From: Streptomyces sp. CBMA29
GTDB taxonomy: Bacteria; Actinomycetota; Actinomycetes; Streptomycetales; Streptomycetaceae
DNA length: 60,429 bases
Assembly: GCF_014596445.1 (NCBI RefSeq)
Contig: NZ_MECL01000155.1
Coordinates: 1-60,429, forward strand
Direction of reading: 5' to 3'
The notes under the pieces are model-generated. The model ran no database searches, was not told the origin of the DNA, and saw only the letters and a list, made by a program, of their open reading frames with translations. Within the stretch, counting starts at the first letter, position 1, and every line of letters begins with the position of its first letter. This document shows positions 52,911 through 60,429 of the stretch, one piece after another. The translations under genes and the position numbers were made by a program.

Positions 52911-52940
52911 ATGCCAAGCCGGCGCGGTAACCTCGGGGTT

Positions 52941-53540
52941 ATGACCACGACACAGAAGTCCGGCGCCGCGGAGAAGTCCGGTACGCGCGACCGTCTGCTC
53001 GACGCCGCGGCAGGGCTCTTCTACCGGGAAGGCGTCGGCACCGGCATCGACGCGCTGTGCAAGGCCGCCGGGGTGTCCAAGCGCTCGATGTACCAGCTCT
53101 TCGCCAGCAAGGACGAGGTGCTGGCCGCCGCGCTCGACCGGCAGGGGCCGCCCGTGGAGGCCCGGCTGCTGCCGCCGCCCGGCGTGCCCGCGACGCCGCG
53201 CGACCGCGTCCTGTACGTCTTCGAGCGGCTGGAGGAGACCGCCGCCTCGGCCGACTACCGCGGCTGCCCCTTCCTCGCCACGCAGGTCGAGCTGAAGGAC
53301 CCGGAGCACCCGGCGAGCGTCGTGGCCCGCCGCAACAAGCAGGTGCTGACCGACTTCTTCCGCGCGGAGGCCGCGCGTGGCGGCGCCGCCGACCCCGCGC
53401 TGCTGGCCCGCCAGCTCACCCTGGTCTTCGACGGCGCCAGCGCCCGCGCCGGAATCAAGGCGGAGGTCCTGGACGGCCTGGCGCTGAGCACGGCCGTCGC
53501 CGTACTGGACGCGGCGGGCCTGACGGTTCGGCGGCCCTGA
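52941..53540 (+). CDS. TetR-family transcriptional regulator
   Basis: This is a 199-residue repressor. The TetR helix-turn-helix is GTRDRLLDAAAGLFYREGVG, TGIDALCKAAGVSKRSMYQLFASKDEVL (split here for length), residues about 15-60; the rest is a ligand-binding helical domain with Cys in YRGCPFLAT. It faces the SDR gene at 52070-52777 and probably represses it and itself through the two ACCGATCGGT sites. ATG at 52941 lacks a clear Shine-Dalgarno. Confidence 0.92.
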   Translation: MTTTQKSGAAEKSGTRDRLLDAAAGLFYREGVGTGIDALCKAAGVSKRSMYQLFASKDEVLAAALDRQGPPVEARLLPPPGVPATPRDRVLYVFERLEETAASADYRGCPFLATQVELKDPEHPASVVARRNKQVLTDFFRAEAARGGAADPALLARQLTLVFDGASARAGIKAEVLDGLALSTAVAVLDAAGLTVRRP

Positions 53541-53680
53541 CGGCGCGGGCGGCCACGGACGACACGGGCACGGCCCCGCGACCGGGCGCGACGCCCGCGC
53601 ACTGAGCGGCGCGGCGCGGCACCCGAGGACATCGGCCGCCGCGCCGCCCATGATCCGCCGGACAGGCCCGCGGACACGCC

Positions 53681-54190
53681 CTAGCCGGGCAGTGCCACCT
53701 CGGCGAGCCTGCCGCTCGCCACGTCGAACACGAAGCCGCGCACCACGTCGGTGTGCGGGATGAACGGGCTGTTCCTGATCCGGGCCGCGGACTGGCGGAC
53801 GTCGGTCTCCAGGTCGGTGAACGCCTCGGCCGCCCACGGCGGTTTGATGCCCGTCTCCGCGCGGATCGACTCGCGGAAGGCGTCGTCGCCGAAGGTGAGC
53901 ATGCCGCAGTCGGTGTGGTGGATCAGCACGATCTCCCGTGTGCCCAGCAGACGCTGACTGATCGCCAGCGACCGGATCGCGTCGTCGGTGGCGACCCCGC
54001 CCGCGTTGCGGATCACATGCGAGTCGCCCTCGGCGAGACCGAGCGCCCCGTACACATTGAGCCGGGCGTCCATGCACGCCAGAACCGCCGTGTGCCGGGC
54101 GGGCGGCAGCGGCAGCGGACCCTCGAAGGCCGCCGCGTACGCCGTGTTGTTCTCCAGATAGCCGTCGGTGGCGGTGGAGTCGTCGGTCAT
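53681..54190 (-). CDS. Beta-class carbonic anhydrase
   Basis: The 169-residue zinc enzyme interconverts CO2 and bicarbonate. Zinc ligands are in ACMDARLN (Cys, with the Asp-Arg dyad) and IHHTDCGM (His and Cys), as in the mycobacterial Rv1284-type group. HVIRNAGG is a further conserved active-site segment. Length is normal for this short class. ATG at 54190 has AGGAGG 5 nt upstream. It is downstream of, but about 70 bp from, the LLM monooxygenase operon on the same strand. Confidence 0.93.
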   Translation of the reverse strand: MTDDSTATDGYLENNTAYAAAFEGPLPLPPARHTAVLACMDARLNVYGALGLAEGDSHVIRNAGGVATDDAIRSLAISQRLLGTREIVLIHHTDCGMLTFGDDAFRESIRAETGIKPPWAAEAFTDLETDVRQSAARIRNSPFIPHTDVVRGFVFDVASGRLAEVALPG

Positions 54191-54263
54191 GGGAGCCTCC
54201 TGGTCGCGCTGAGCGGTGATGTCATGCGGATGACGTCATTCGGGTGACGTCGTGCGGGTGAGG

Positions 54264-55481
54264 TCATGCGGTCCGCCGCCAGGCGTCCGCCAGCAGTTCG
54301 AGGGAGCGGACCCGGTCCCGGTGGTCGTGGGTGATCGTGGTGACCAGCAACTCGTCGGCGCCTGTGGCCTGTTGGAGCACCCGCAGCCGGTCCACGACGC
54401 TTTCGGGGGAGCCGGTGAACTGGGTACGCACCCGGTCCTCCACCAGCGCCCGCTCGCCCGCCGTCCACGAGTGGACCGCGGCCTCCTCCGGGCTCGGGAA
54501 GGGGATCGCGCCCTGACCCGAGCGGATGCTGTGCACCCACAGCGCGTACGGCGAGGCCAAGTGCCGCGCGGCGGCGTCGTCCTCGGCGACCACGACATCG
54601 GCCGAGACCAGCACATGCGGCTCGTCGAGCGTGGCGGAGGGCACGAACGCCTTGCGGTACGCGTCCACCGCTTCGAGGACGGCGGCCGGACTCACGTGGT
54701 AATTCGCCGCGAAGGGCAGGCCGAGCGCGCCCGCCGCCTGCGCGCTCGCCCCGCCGCTGCTGCCCAGCACCCACACCTGGAGGTCGGCGCCCTCGCCGGG
54801 CACCGCGTGCGCGTCGAGCCCCTCCGGGGTCCGGTAGTCGCCGCGCAGCAGCCCGAGGATCTGGTCGAGCTGGTCGCGGTACTCGGGCAGTTCGGCCCCC
54901 GGGTACTGCACGAGCTGCGTGTAGCGGGTCAGCAGCGGAGAGCCGATCAGCCGGCTGACGTCGTACGGCGCGGGGATCAGCAGCCCCTCCGGTGTGTACC
55001 GGGCCTCGGTGCGGCGCGGCGCCGGGGGAGCGGCGGGCGCGCCGCCGGACGCGGGGGCCTTACGGAATCCGGTACGGCCGAGGCCCAGGTCGAGCCGGCC
55101 CGGGTACAGCGCGTCGAGCAGCCCGAACTCCTCCACCACCGACAGCGGGGTGCGGTGCCCGAGCTGCACCGCGCCCGCGCCCACCCGGATCCGGGAGGTC
55201 GCCGCCGCCACGAGCTGGATCACCAGCGCGGGCGACACCCCGGCGACCCCGGTCGTCAGGTGGTGCTCGGCCAGCCAGTAACGCGCGTATCCGGCGGCCT
55301 CCGCGCGTTGTGCGAGGTCCACGGTGTTGCGCAGCGCCTGCGCGGCGGTGGAGCCCGAACTGATCGGTGACAGGTCGAGAATCGACAGCGGCACCGACGC
55401 CGACCGCGTAGGCGAAGAACCTGAAGAACCTGGGGAACCTGAGGAAGCAGAAGCGTCCGGGGAAGCTGCGGGAACGCTCAT
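54264..55481 (-). CDS. LLM-class flavin-dependent oxidoreductase, MsnO8-like
   Basis: The 405-residue luciferase-like monooxygenase has an N-terminal Ser/Pro/Ala tail of about 30 residues and then the barrel: LSILDLSPISSGSTAAQAL, ARYWLAEHH, LGLGRTG and LPFAANYHVSP. It is the last gene of the minus-strand LLM operon. Its ATG overlaps the stop of the upstream 64-codon mini-gene (ATGA). Substrate unknown; a sulfur- or nitrogen-containing organic compound is inferred from its partners. Confidence 0.88.
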   Translation of the reverse strand: MSVPAASPDASASSGSPGSSGSSPTRSASVPLSILDLSPISSGSTAAQALRNTVDLAQRAEAAGYARYWLAEHHLTTGVAGVSPALVIQLVAAATSRIRVGAGAVQLGHRTPLSVVEEFGLLDALYPGRLDLGLGRTGFRKAPASGGAPAAPPAPRRTEARYTPEGLLIPAPYDVSRLIGSPLLTRYTQLVQYPGAELPEYRDQLDQILGLLRGDYRTPEGLDAHAVPGEGADLQVWVLGSSGGASAQAAGALGLPFAANYHVSPAAVLEAVDAYRKAFVPSATLDEPHVLVSADVVVAEDDAAARHLASPYALWVHSIRSGQGAIPFPSPEEAAVHSWTAGERALVEDRVRTQFTGSPESVVDRLRVLQQATGADELLVTTITHDHRDRVRSLELLADAWRRTA

Positions 55482-55672
55482 GCGGCGTCGCCCTCCTTCG
55501 CGATGGTGCCTACACTCGCCGAGCACAGCGGATCGCCGTAGCGGGCGGCGAGGTCCACGTGGTCCTCGGGCGCGGCCTGGAACACCCCGCGCTCCGCCTC
55601 GTGCCGCTCTCCCACGCCGAACCCGTCGAGGCCCAACTCCTCGGCGAGCACCGTGTTGTCGAGAGACCTCAT
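55478..55672 (-). CDS. 64-residue LLM-like mini-protein, coupled on both sides
   Basis: This 64-residue frame starts MRSLDNTVLAEELGLDGFGVGERHEAER (given in part). AEELGLDGFGVGERHEA matches the second helix/strand of LLM monooxygenases, the rest (VDLAARYGDPLCSASVGTIA) only loosely. Its ATG overlaps the stop of the upstream LLM gene, and its stop overlaps the ATG of the downstream one, both as ATGA. Codon use is normal. It is either a real small protein, or the remnant of a deleted LLM gene kept because it preserves coupling. Confidence 0.6.
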   Translation of the reverse strand: MRSLDNTVLAEELGLDGFGVGERHEAERGVFQAAPEDHVDLAARYGDPLCSASVGTIAKEGDAA

Positions 55673-57054
55673 GCCACCGACTCCCGTACGTCCGCGATGC
55701 CGCCCCCGGTGTCCGGGTGGGCGAGGCCGAGGTGGTCCCGCAGCGTGCTGCCCTCGTACTCGGTACGGAACACACCGCGCTCCTGGAGCAGCGGTACGAC
55801 CGTGTCGGCGAACACGTCGAGACCGCCGGGGGTGATGTGCGGGACGAGGATGAAACCGTCGCTCGCGTCGGCCTGCACAAAGGAGTTGACGGTCTGAGCG
55901 ACCGTCGTGGGGGAGCCGACGAACGACTGGCGGTTGCCGGTCTCGATGACCAGATCGCGGATGGACCACTTGTTGGCCGCCGCCAGCTCCCGCCACTCGC
56001 GGGCGGTCGCCAACGGGTCGCGGTACATCCGTACTTGGGCCCGGCCGCGGGCGATGGTGTGCTCGCCGAGGTCCGGGTCGATCTCGGGCAGCGGACCCTC
56101 CGGGTCGTACCCGGACAGGTCGCGGTTCCAGACGAATTCCAGGTGCTTGATCGCGGTGGCACCGCTGACCTGCGCGCGGCGCACCTCACGGGACAGCTCC
56201 TCCGCCTCGGCGTCGGTGTCGCCGAGCACGAAGGTCGCGGCGGGCAGGATCAGCAACTGGTCCGCCCTGCGGCCGTACCGGGCCAGGCGCCCCTTGACGT
56301 CGGCGAAGAACGCCTGCCCCTCCTTGAGAGTGCTGTACCGGCTGAAGATCGCGTCCGCGCTCGACGCGGCGAATTCGCGTCCCTCGTCCGAATCCCCCGC
56401 CTGGAAGACCACCGGGCGGCCCTGCGGGCTGCGCGGGACGTTGAACTGCCCCTGGATGTCGAAGTGCTGGCCCTTGTGGACGAACGCCCCGGCCCGCGCG
56501 TCCCGCAGGAACGTCCCGGTCTCCCGGTCGGCGAGGATCTCGTCGCCGTGCCAGGAGTCGAACAGCTCATGGGCGGTGGCCAGGAACTCCCGCGCCCTGG
56601 AGTACCGCTCGTCCTGCGGGAGGAAGCCGCCGCGTCGGAAGTTCTCGCCGGTGAAGGCGTCCCAGGAGGTGACGACGTTCCACGCGGCGCGGCCCGCGGA
56701 CAGGTGGTCCAGGCTGGCGAACTGCCGGGCCACCTCGTACGGCTCGTTGAACGTCGAGTTGATCGTGCCGGTCAGGCCGATCCGCTCGGTCACCGCGGCC
56801 AGCGCGGCGAGCACGGTGAAGGTGTCCGGGCGGCCGACGACGTCCAAGTCGTAGATCCGGCCGCCCTGTTCGCGCAGCCGCAGGCCCTCGGCGAGGAAGA
56901 GGAAGTCGAACTTGGCCCGCTCCGCGGTGCGCGCGAAGTGGGTGAAGGAGCTGAATTCGATGTGGCTGCCCGCGGCCGGGTCGCTCCACACGGTGGTGTT
57001 GTTGACGCCGGGGAAGTGGGCCGCGAGGTGGATCTGCTTCAGGGGCTTGCTCAT
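55669..57054 (-). CDS. NtaA/SnaA/DszA family flavin-dependent monooxygenase
   Basis: This is a 461-residue LLM enzyme of the NtaA/SnaA/DszA group, whose members use FMNH2 from a separate reductase to oxidise sulfones, nitrilotriacetate or similar compounds. Family phrases: HLAAHFPGVNNTTVW, FDFLFLAEGLRLRE, SAGRAAWNVVTSWD, QGRPVVFQAGDSDEGREFAA and GFILVPHITPGGLDVF. ATG at 57054, 19 bp after the stop of the previous LLM gene. No flavin reductase gene is in the window. Confidence 0.92.
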   Translation of the reverse strand: MSKPLKQIHLAAHFPGVNNTTVWSDPAAGSHIEFSSFTHFARTAERAKFDFLFLAEGLRLREQGGRIYDLDVVGRPDTFTVLAALAAVTERIGLTGTINSTFNEPYEVARQFASLDHLSAGRAAWNVVTSWDAFTGENFRRGGFLPQDERYSRAREFLATAHELFDSWHGDEILADRETGTFLRDARAGAFVHKGQHFDIQGQFNVPRSPQGRPVVFQAGDSDEGREFAASSADAIFSRYSTLKEGQAFFADVKGRLARYGRRADQLLILPAATFVLGDTDAEAEELSREVRRAQVSGATAIKHLEFVWNRDLSGYDPEGPLPEIDPDLGEHTIARGRAQVRMYRDPLATAREWRELAAANKWSIRDLVIETGNRQSFVGSPTTVAQTVNSFVQADASDGFILVPHITPGGLDVFADTVVPLLQERGVFRTEYEGSTLRDHLGLAHPDTGGGIADVRESVA

Positions 57055-57073
57055 GACGGTCGGATCCTCCGGC

Positions 57074-58390
57074 TCAGGCGCTGGTGGTGGTGGTGGCGTA
57101 GCGGTTCGCGGGGCGCGCGAGCCCCAGCAGGCCGCGGAGCGTGCCGGCCTCGTACTCGTGCCGGAAGGCGCCGCGCGCCCGCAACTCGGGCACCAGGCCG
57201 CGGGTGATCGCGGGCAGGTCGTGGCCGAGCGCCGCGGGCCGCAGCCGGTAGCCGGTCAGCCCGGCGTCCTGCCACTCCAGCAGCAGGTCGGCCAGTTCGG
57301 CGGGCGTCCCGGCGAAGACGGTCGCGTCGCTGGTGTACGGCTGGTCGAGCAGCGCGTCCAGCCGGTCCCTGCGCGCCTCGGCCGCCGCGCGGTCGGTGTC
57401 GAGGAAGACCACCAGATCGCCGAAGACATGGACCAGTTCGGCCTCCCGGCCCGCGGCCCGCTGCTCGGCGCGGATCTCGGCGACGATCGCCGCCGCCTGC
57501 CCCGCGTCGTGCGGGGTCACATAGCCGATGTCCGCGGCGCGCCCCACCAGCCGGTACGGCACGGTCGCGTGCGCGAGCGCGGTCACCGGCGGCTGGCCCT
57601 GCGGCGGGCGCGGTGTGATCGAGGGGCCCTTGACGCCGAAGTGGCGGCCCTGGAAGTCGATGTAGTGGAGCTTGTCGCGGTCCACGAAGCGGCCGGTGGC
57701 CACGTCCCGGATCTCCGCGCCGTCCTCCCAGCTGTCCCACAGCCTCCGCAGCACCTCGACGTAGTCCGCGGCCTCGTCGAAGAGGTCGGCGACCAACTCC
57801 TGGACGTGCGGTCGGTCGTACTCCTCGATGCGGAACGGCGGGAATTCGCGGCGGCCGAAGTGCGCGGCCTCGTGCTGACGGGCGGAGATCTGGATGCGCA
57901 GCCCGGCCCGGCCGCCGCTCACGTAGTCCAGGGTGGCGATGGCCTTGGACAGGTGGAACGGCTCGGTGTGCGTGGCTGTCAGGGTCGGCACCAGACCGAT
58001 GTGGCTGGTCAGCGGGGCGACCCTGGACGCGATGAGCACCGCGTCCAGCCGGCCGCGCACCTGGTCGGTGCGCTCGTCGGGGTCGCCGTACCCGGTCGAC
58101 TGGAGCCCGAGGGAGTCCTCGATGGTGACGAAGTCCAGCAGGCCGCGTTCGGCCTCGGTCACGGCGTCCGCCCAGTAGGCGGCGTCGAACAGTTCGCCGG
58201 GTCGCGCGTCCGGCGCCCGCCACGCGGCCGGGTGCCAGCCCGCGCCGTCCAGGGCGACCGCGAGGTGCAGCGGCGGACGGGCGGCGGACGCCGACGAGGT
58301 GGACGACGCCGAGGTGGACGACGCGGACGAAGGTGATGAAACGGGCTCGGGGGAGGCGGAGGAGGACAGGGATGACGAGTGTGCGGACAC
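57074..58390 (-). CDS. LLM-class flavin-dependent monooxygenase, first structural gene of the operon
   Basis: The 438-residue protein has a striking Ser-rich N-terminal tail of about 45 residues (SSSLSSSASPEPVSSPSSAS) and a luciferase-like barrel of the NtaA/DszA type (LHLAVALDGAGWHPAAWR, FVTIEDSLGLQ, SGGRAGLRIQISAR). GTG at 58390 was chosen because AGGAAGG lies 9 nt upstream. It follows the leader peptide by 71 nt, so its expression should respond to translation of that leader. Confidence 0.9.
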   Translation of the reverse strand: MSAHSSSLSSSASPEPVSSPSSASSTSASSTSSASAARPPLHLAVALDGAGWHPAAWRAPDARPGELFDAAYWADAVTEAERGLLDFVTIEDSLGLQSTGYGDPDERTDQVRGRLDAVLIASRVAPLTSHIGLVPTLTATHTEPFHLSKAIATLDYVSGGRAGLRIQISARQHEAAHFGRREFPPFRIEEYDRPHVQELVADLFDEAADYVEVLRRLWDSWEDGAEIRDVATGRFVDRDKLHYIDFQGRHFGVKGPSITPRPPQGQPPVTALAHATVPYRLVGRAADIGYVTPHDAGQAAAIVAEIRAEQRAAGREAELVHVFGDLVVFLDTDRAAAEARRDRLDALLDQPYTSDATVFAGTPAELADLLLEWQDAGLTGYRLRPAALGHDLPAITRGLVPELRARGAFRHEYEAGTLRGLLGLARPANRYATTTTSA

Positions 58391-58461
58391 GGCGAAGTGC
58401 CTTCCTGATCGACCGGAGGAGGACACGGCCGCCCCACGGCGGTCGCGTCGGCGGGGTCAGA

Positions 58462-58593
58462 TCAGGCGCAACAGAGCGCGCCGGCGACGCGCTGGAGATC
58501 GATGTGCTGGCGCGCGTAAAGATGCACGACGGGTCCGCGCGGGACGAGGGTGCGCACGTTGGCGCGGTCGAAGTCCGCTCGCACTGTCGTCAC
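58462..58593 (-). CDS. Cysteine-containing leader peptide of the LLM operon
   Basis: This short frame of up to 43 codons (possible starts 58593 or 58584, both GTG) ends YARQHIDLQRVAGALCCA. The pattern H-x-D-L-x-R-V-x-x-x-L-C near the C-terminus is that of the putative leader peptides found upstream of sulfur-assimilation genes in Streptomyces. Two adjacent Cys codons two codons before the stop would stall ribosomes when cysteinyl-tRNA is scarce. It ends 71 nt before the first LLM gene. Function as an attenuator is inference. Confidence 0.75.
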   Translation of the reverse strand: MTTVRADFDRANVRTLVPRGPVVHLYARQHIDLQRVAGALCCA

Positions 58594-58810
58594 CCCCCGT
58601 CCGGGCGGTACGGCCGGGGGCCGTACCGGAGTCGCGCTTGCGGGTCCGGTCGGGACCCGCCTGGTTGTCACCTGGAGCACCCCGCCGCGAGGGAGGGTTG
58701 CCGGTCAGCCGGCCAGGGCTTGTCGCTGACACTCGTCACCTGAATTCGACGCTATCTCGCGGATACCGTCCCGCGCAATGGCGTCTGTCACCGGCGTCCG
58801 TCACCGCAGT

Positions 58811-59611
58811 TCATTCGCCCGCGCCGCCGCTGCCTTCCGCGTCGCCGTCGCCGCCCGGCACCCGTACGCCTCGGAAGTGCGTGGTGCGGCGCAGCGCGAA
58901 GCCGATCGACTCGTAGAGCCGGATGGCGTTGACGTTGCTTGCCGCCGCGTGCAGGAACGGCCGGTCGCCCCGGACGCGGATTCCGGCCGCCGTGTGCCGT
59001 ACCAGCCGGGACGCCAGGCCCTGGCCGCGGAACGCGTCGTCGGTGCACACGGCGCTGATCTCGGTCCAGCCGTCGAGCCGCAGCCGCTCACCGGCCATGG
59101 CCACGAGCTTTCCGTCGCGGCGGATGCCGTAATAGGCGCCCAGCTCGATGGTGCGCTGCCTGAACGGGCCCGGCTTGGTCCGCTCGACCAGGTCCAGCAT
59201 CTCCGGTACGTCCGCCGATTCGAGCGGGCGCGCCTCCGGATCGGCCTCGTCCAGCAGCGCGTCGGTTCCGACGAGCTGCACCCCCTCGGCTCCCCACTCG
59301 CTGCGCCAGCCGTCGGGCGCGGACGGGACACCGGCCAGCGCGAAGGTCGCGCCGGGCCCCATGAGGGCGGCGAGGTCCGCCCACGCGGCCGGATCGGCGG
59401 GATCGGCGAGCGCCACGAAGGGCGAGACGTCCTCCGGGTAGCCCGCGGCGGAGCCGACGATCCGCGCGAGATGGCGGTGCGCCCCGGTCAGCGCGGCCCA
59501 GGCGGGGTTGTCCAGAGGGTGCGGCGACGCGGGAAAGCGCTGGTCGCCGGTCGGTCCGGGGCTCTGGGGCTGCTGCTGCGGGTGCTGCAGGTGCTGAAGG
59601 CTGGTCGACAT
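58811..59611 (-). CDS. GNAT family N-acetyltransferase
   Basis: The 266-residue protein has a Gln/His/Pro-rich N-terminal tail and a GNAT domain in its C-terminal half. ISAVCTDDAFRGQGLASRLV includes the acetyl-CoA pyrophosphate loop (RGQGLA), and AASNVNAIRLYESIGFALRR is the conserved beta-bulge/alpha-4 segment. Substrate unknown. It starts 45 bp downstream of the sarcosine-oxidase-like gene on the same strand and is likely cotranscribed with it. Confidence 0.9.
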   Translation of the reverse strand: MSTSLQHLQHPQQQPQSPGPTGDQRFPASPHPLDNPAWAALTGAHRHLARIVGSAAGYPEDVSPFVALADPADPAAWADLAALMGPGATFALAGVPSAPDGWRSEWGAEGVQLVGTDALLDEADPEARPLESADVPEMLDLVERTKPGPFRQRTIELGAYYGIRRDGKLVAMAGERLRLDGWTEISAVCTDDAFRGQGLASRLVRHTAAGIRVRGDRPFLHAAASNVNAIRLYESIGFALRRTTHFRGVRVPGGDGDAEGSGGAGE

Positions 59612-59656
59612 GATCGCCGTGGCTCTCCGTTCTGCTTGTCGTACGGCGCGTCGCCG

Positions 59657-60429
59657 TCACTGCGCTGTCGCCGGGCGGTAGGGACGGCCGATCGCGAACC
59701 GTCCGGACCCCGGGCGGCCGTCCACGAGGTCGGCGGCGATTTCGCCGACCACTGATGCGAACTTGAATCCGTGCCCGGAAAATCCCGCGAGGACGGTGAA
59801 AGGTCCCACACGGTCGATCACGAAGTCATGATCGGGGGTCGTGGTGTACAAGCAGGTCACCGGGGTGGGCCGGGTGTGGTCGACGCCGGGCAGCCACCGG
59901 GCGGCGTACTCCTGGAGCCTGCCGAGCACCACGGGATCGGGCGTGCGGTCCCGGTCGTCCGGGTCCACGACCGGGCCGATCCCGTGGAATCCGGCCTTCA
60001 CCCCGTCGGCGCTGCCGAGGCCGTACACTCCCGCGGCCTCGTCGAGACCGGCGCCGCCGTGGTGGATGAAGGCGGGCCAGTCCGGCGCGTCGGGGGCGGG
60101 GAAGTGCACCGGCTGCTCCTGGGTGACGCGCAGCGGCGGCGGGCCCTCGGTGACCTGGCCGAGCGTGCGGGCCGCCCAGCCGCCGACGGCCACGACCACG
60201 GCGTCCGCGGCGATCACCTCGTCCCGCCCGGTGACCACCTCGGCGCCGGCGCCGCGCCGCCGCAGCGCGCCGACCTTGACACCGTGCCGTACGGTCGCGC
60301 CCTTGGCCCGCGCGGCCTGCTGGAAGGCGGCCACCGCGTCGTCTGCGTGCAGCCGCCCGGCCTCGGGGTGGAACAGCGCTGTGGTGTCGGCGACGAGCCC
60401 CGGCCAGCGCTCGGCGGCGGCCCGCGGGG
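59657..60429 (-). CDS. Sarcosine oxidase-like FAD-dependent oxidoreductase (5' end outside window)
   Basis: The reading frame is open to the window edge at 60429, so the N-terminal FAD-binding part is missing. The visible 257 residues cover LFHPEAGRLHADDAV, AADAVVVAVGGWAARTL, and the MSOX/N-methyltryptophan oxidase C-terminus: VTCLYTTTPDHDFVIDRVG contains the Cys that covalently binds FAD in monomeric sarcosine oxidases, and LAGFSGHGFKFASVVGEI is the family signature. A Val/GTG at 60334 is internal, not the start. Confidence 0.9.
   Translation of the reverse strand, partial: PRAAAERWPGLVADTTALFHPEAGRLHADDAVAAFQQAARAKGATVRHGVKVGALRRRGAGAEVVTGRDEVIAADAVVVAVGGWAARTLGQVTEGPPPLRVTQEQPVHFPAPDAPDWPAFIHHGGAGLDEAAGVYGLGSADGVKAGFHGIGPVVDPDDRDRTPDPVVLGRLQEYAARWLPGVDHTRPTPVTCLYTTTPDHDFVIDRVGPFTVLAGFSGHGFKFASVVGEIAADLVDGRPGSGRFAIGRPYRPATAQ

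Noticed and set aside
55324..57207. A 627-codon plus-strand frame opposite the LLM genes.
   Set aside because: The minus-strand LLM genes have clear family motifs and tight operon spacing; the plus frame has neither.
58427..58810. A plus-strand frame covering the LLM leader region.
   Set aside because: Codon use is poor and the minus-strand leader peptide explains the conserved-looking segment better.

Overview
The window is a high-GC (about 73%) actinobacterial chromosome segment. The codon bias (third position almost always G or C), the frequent GTG starts, the sparse but classical TTGACR / TANNNT promoters and the gene order all point to Streptomyces or a close relative. From memory, the order cardiolipin synthase - mannose-1-phosphate guanylyltransferase - DUF881 - small basic protein - DUF881 - FHA - MerR - DUF151 - MerR - dinB - PRC - gcvP matches the core region around SCO1389-SCO1378 of S. 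coelicolor, and the later ung and lnt genes fit the same arm. Most of the window is conserved chromosomal backbone. I see no insertion sequence, prophage, CRISPR array, tRNA or biosynthetic gene cluster.

Layout. 1-178: the 5S rRNA that ends an rRNA operon, with its terminator. 236-8.6 kb: a co-directional envelope and cell-division block (cardiolipin synthase, sugar nucleotidyltransferase, two DUF881 proteins around a small basic protein, a GarA-like FHA protein, an FtsR-like MerR regulator, a DUF151 protein, a second MerR regulator). 8.7-13.8 kb: DNA polymerase IV, a convergent PRC-barrel gene, and gcvP behind a tandem glycine riboswitch. 14-21.5 kb: small conserved hypotheticals, a GCS2-type ligase, a substrate-binding/VWA surface protein, a CPBP membrane protease, PhzF and PadR. 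21.5-25 kb: a LacI regulator divergent from a secreted GH3 beta-glucosidase. 25-37.4 kb: four flavin split-barrel (PNPOx/PPOX/PaiB) proteins, three EamA/DMT exporters, a MocR regulator, a LysR regulator, an isochorismatase-fold protein and a Rieske lipoprotein. 37.4-45 kb: an S9 peptidase, a HipA-like/DUF3037 pair, two SDRs, an aldo/keto reductase and uracil-DNA glycosylase. 45-54 kb: a Gfo/Idh oxidoreductase, apolipoprotein N-acyltransferase, DoxX, a histidine phosphatase, a disulfide reductase-family flavoprotein, a secreted small protein, a TetR/SDR divergon and a beta-carbonic anhydrase. 54-58.6 kb: a minus-strand operon of luciferase-like (LLM) monooxygenases preceded by a short leader peptide ending in tandem cysteines. 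58.8-60.4 kb: a GNAT protein and the 3' part of a sarcosine-oxidase-like gene that runs off the window.

How the parts work together. The clearest regulatory logic is (i) glycine sensing by a tandem riboswitch feeding gcvP; (ii) a LacI operator lying on the predicted start point of the beta-glucosidase gene; (iii) a TetR/SDR divergon with two near-identical operators; and (iv) the LLM monooxygenase operon, which I interpret as a sulfur-scavenging operon controlled by cysteine-dependent attenuation at the leader peptide. That operon also carries a 64-codon LLM-like mini-gene coupled by ATGA overlaps on both sides, and it is the best candidate in this window for an undescribed regulatory system. 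The window is also rich in small intergenic tandem repeats (7-, 11-, 16-, 19- and 24-bp units) and in one perfect 30-bp hairpin near lnt.
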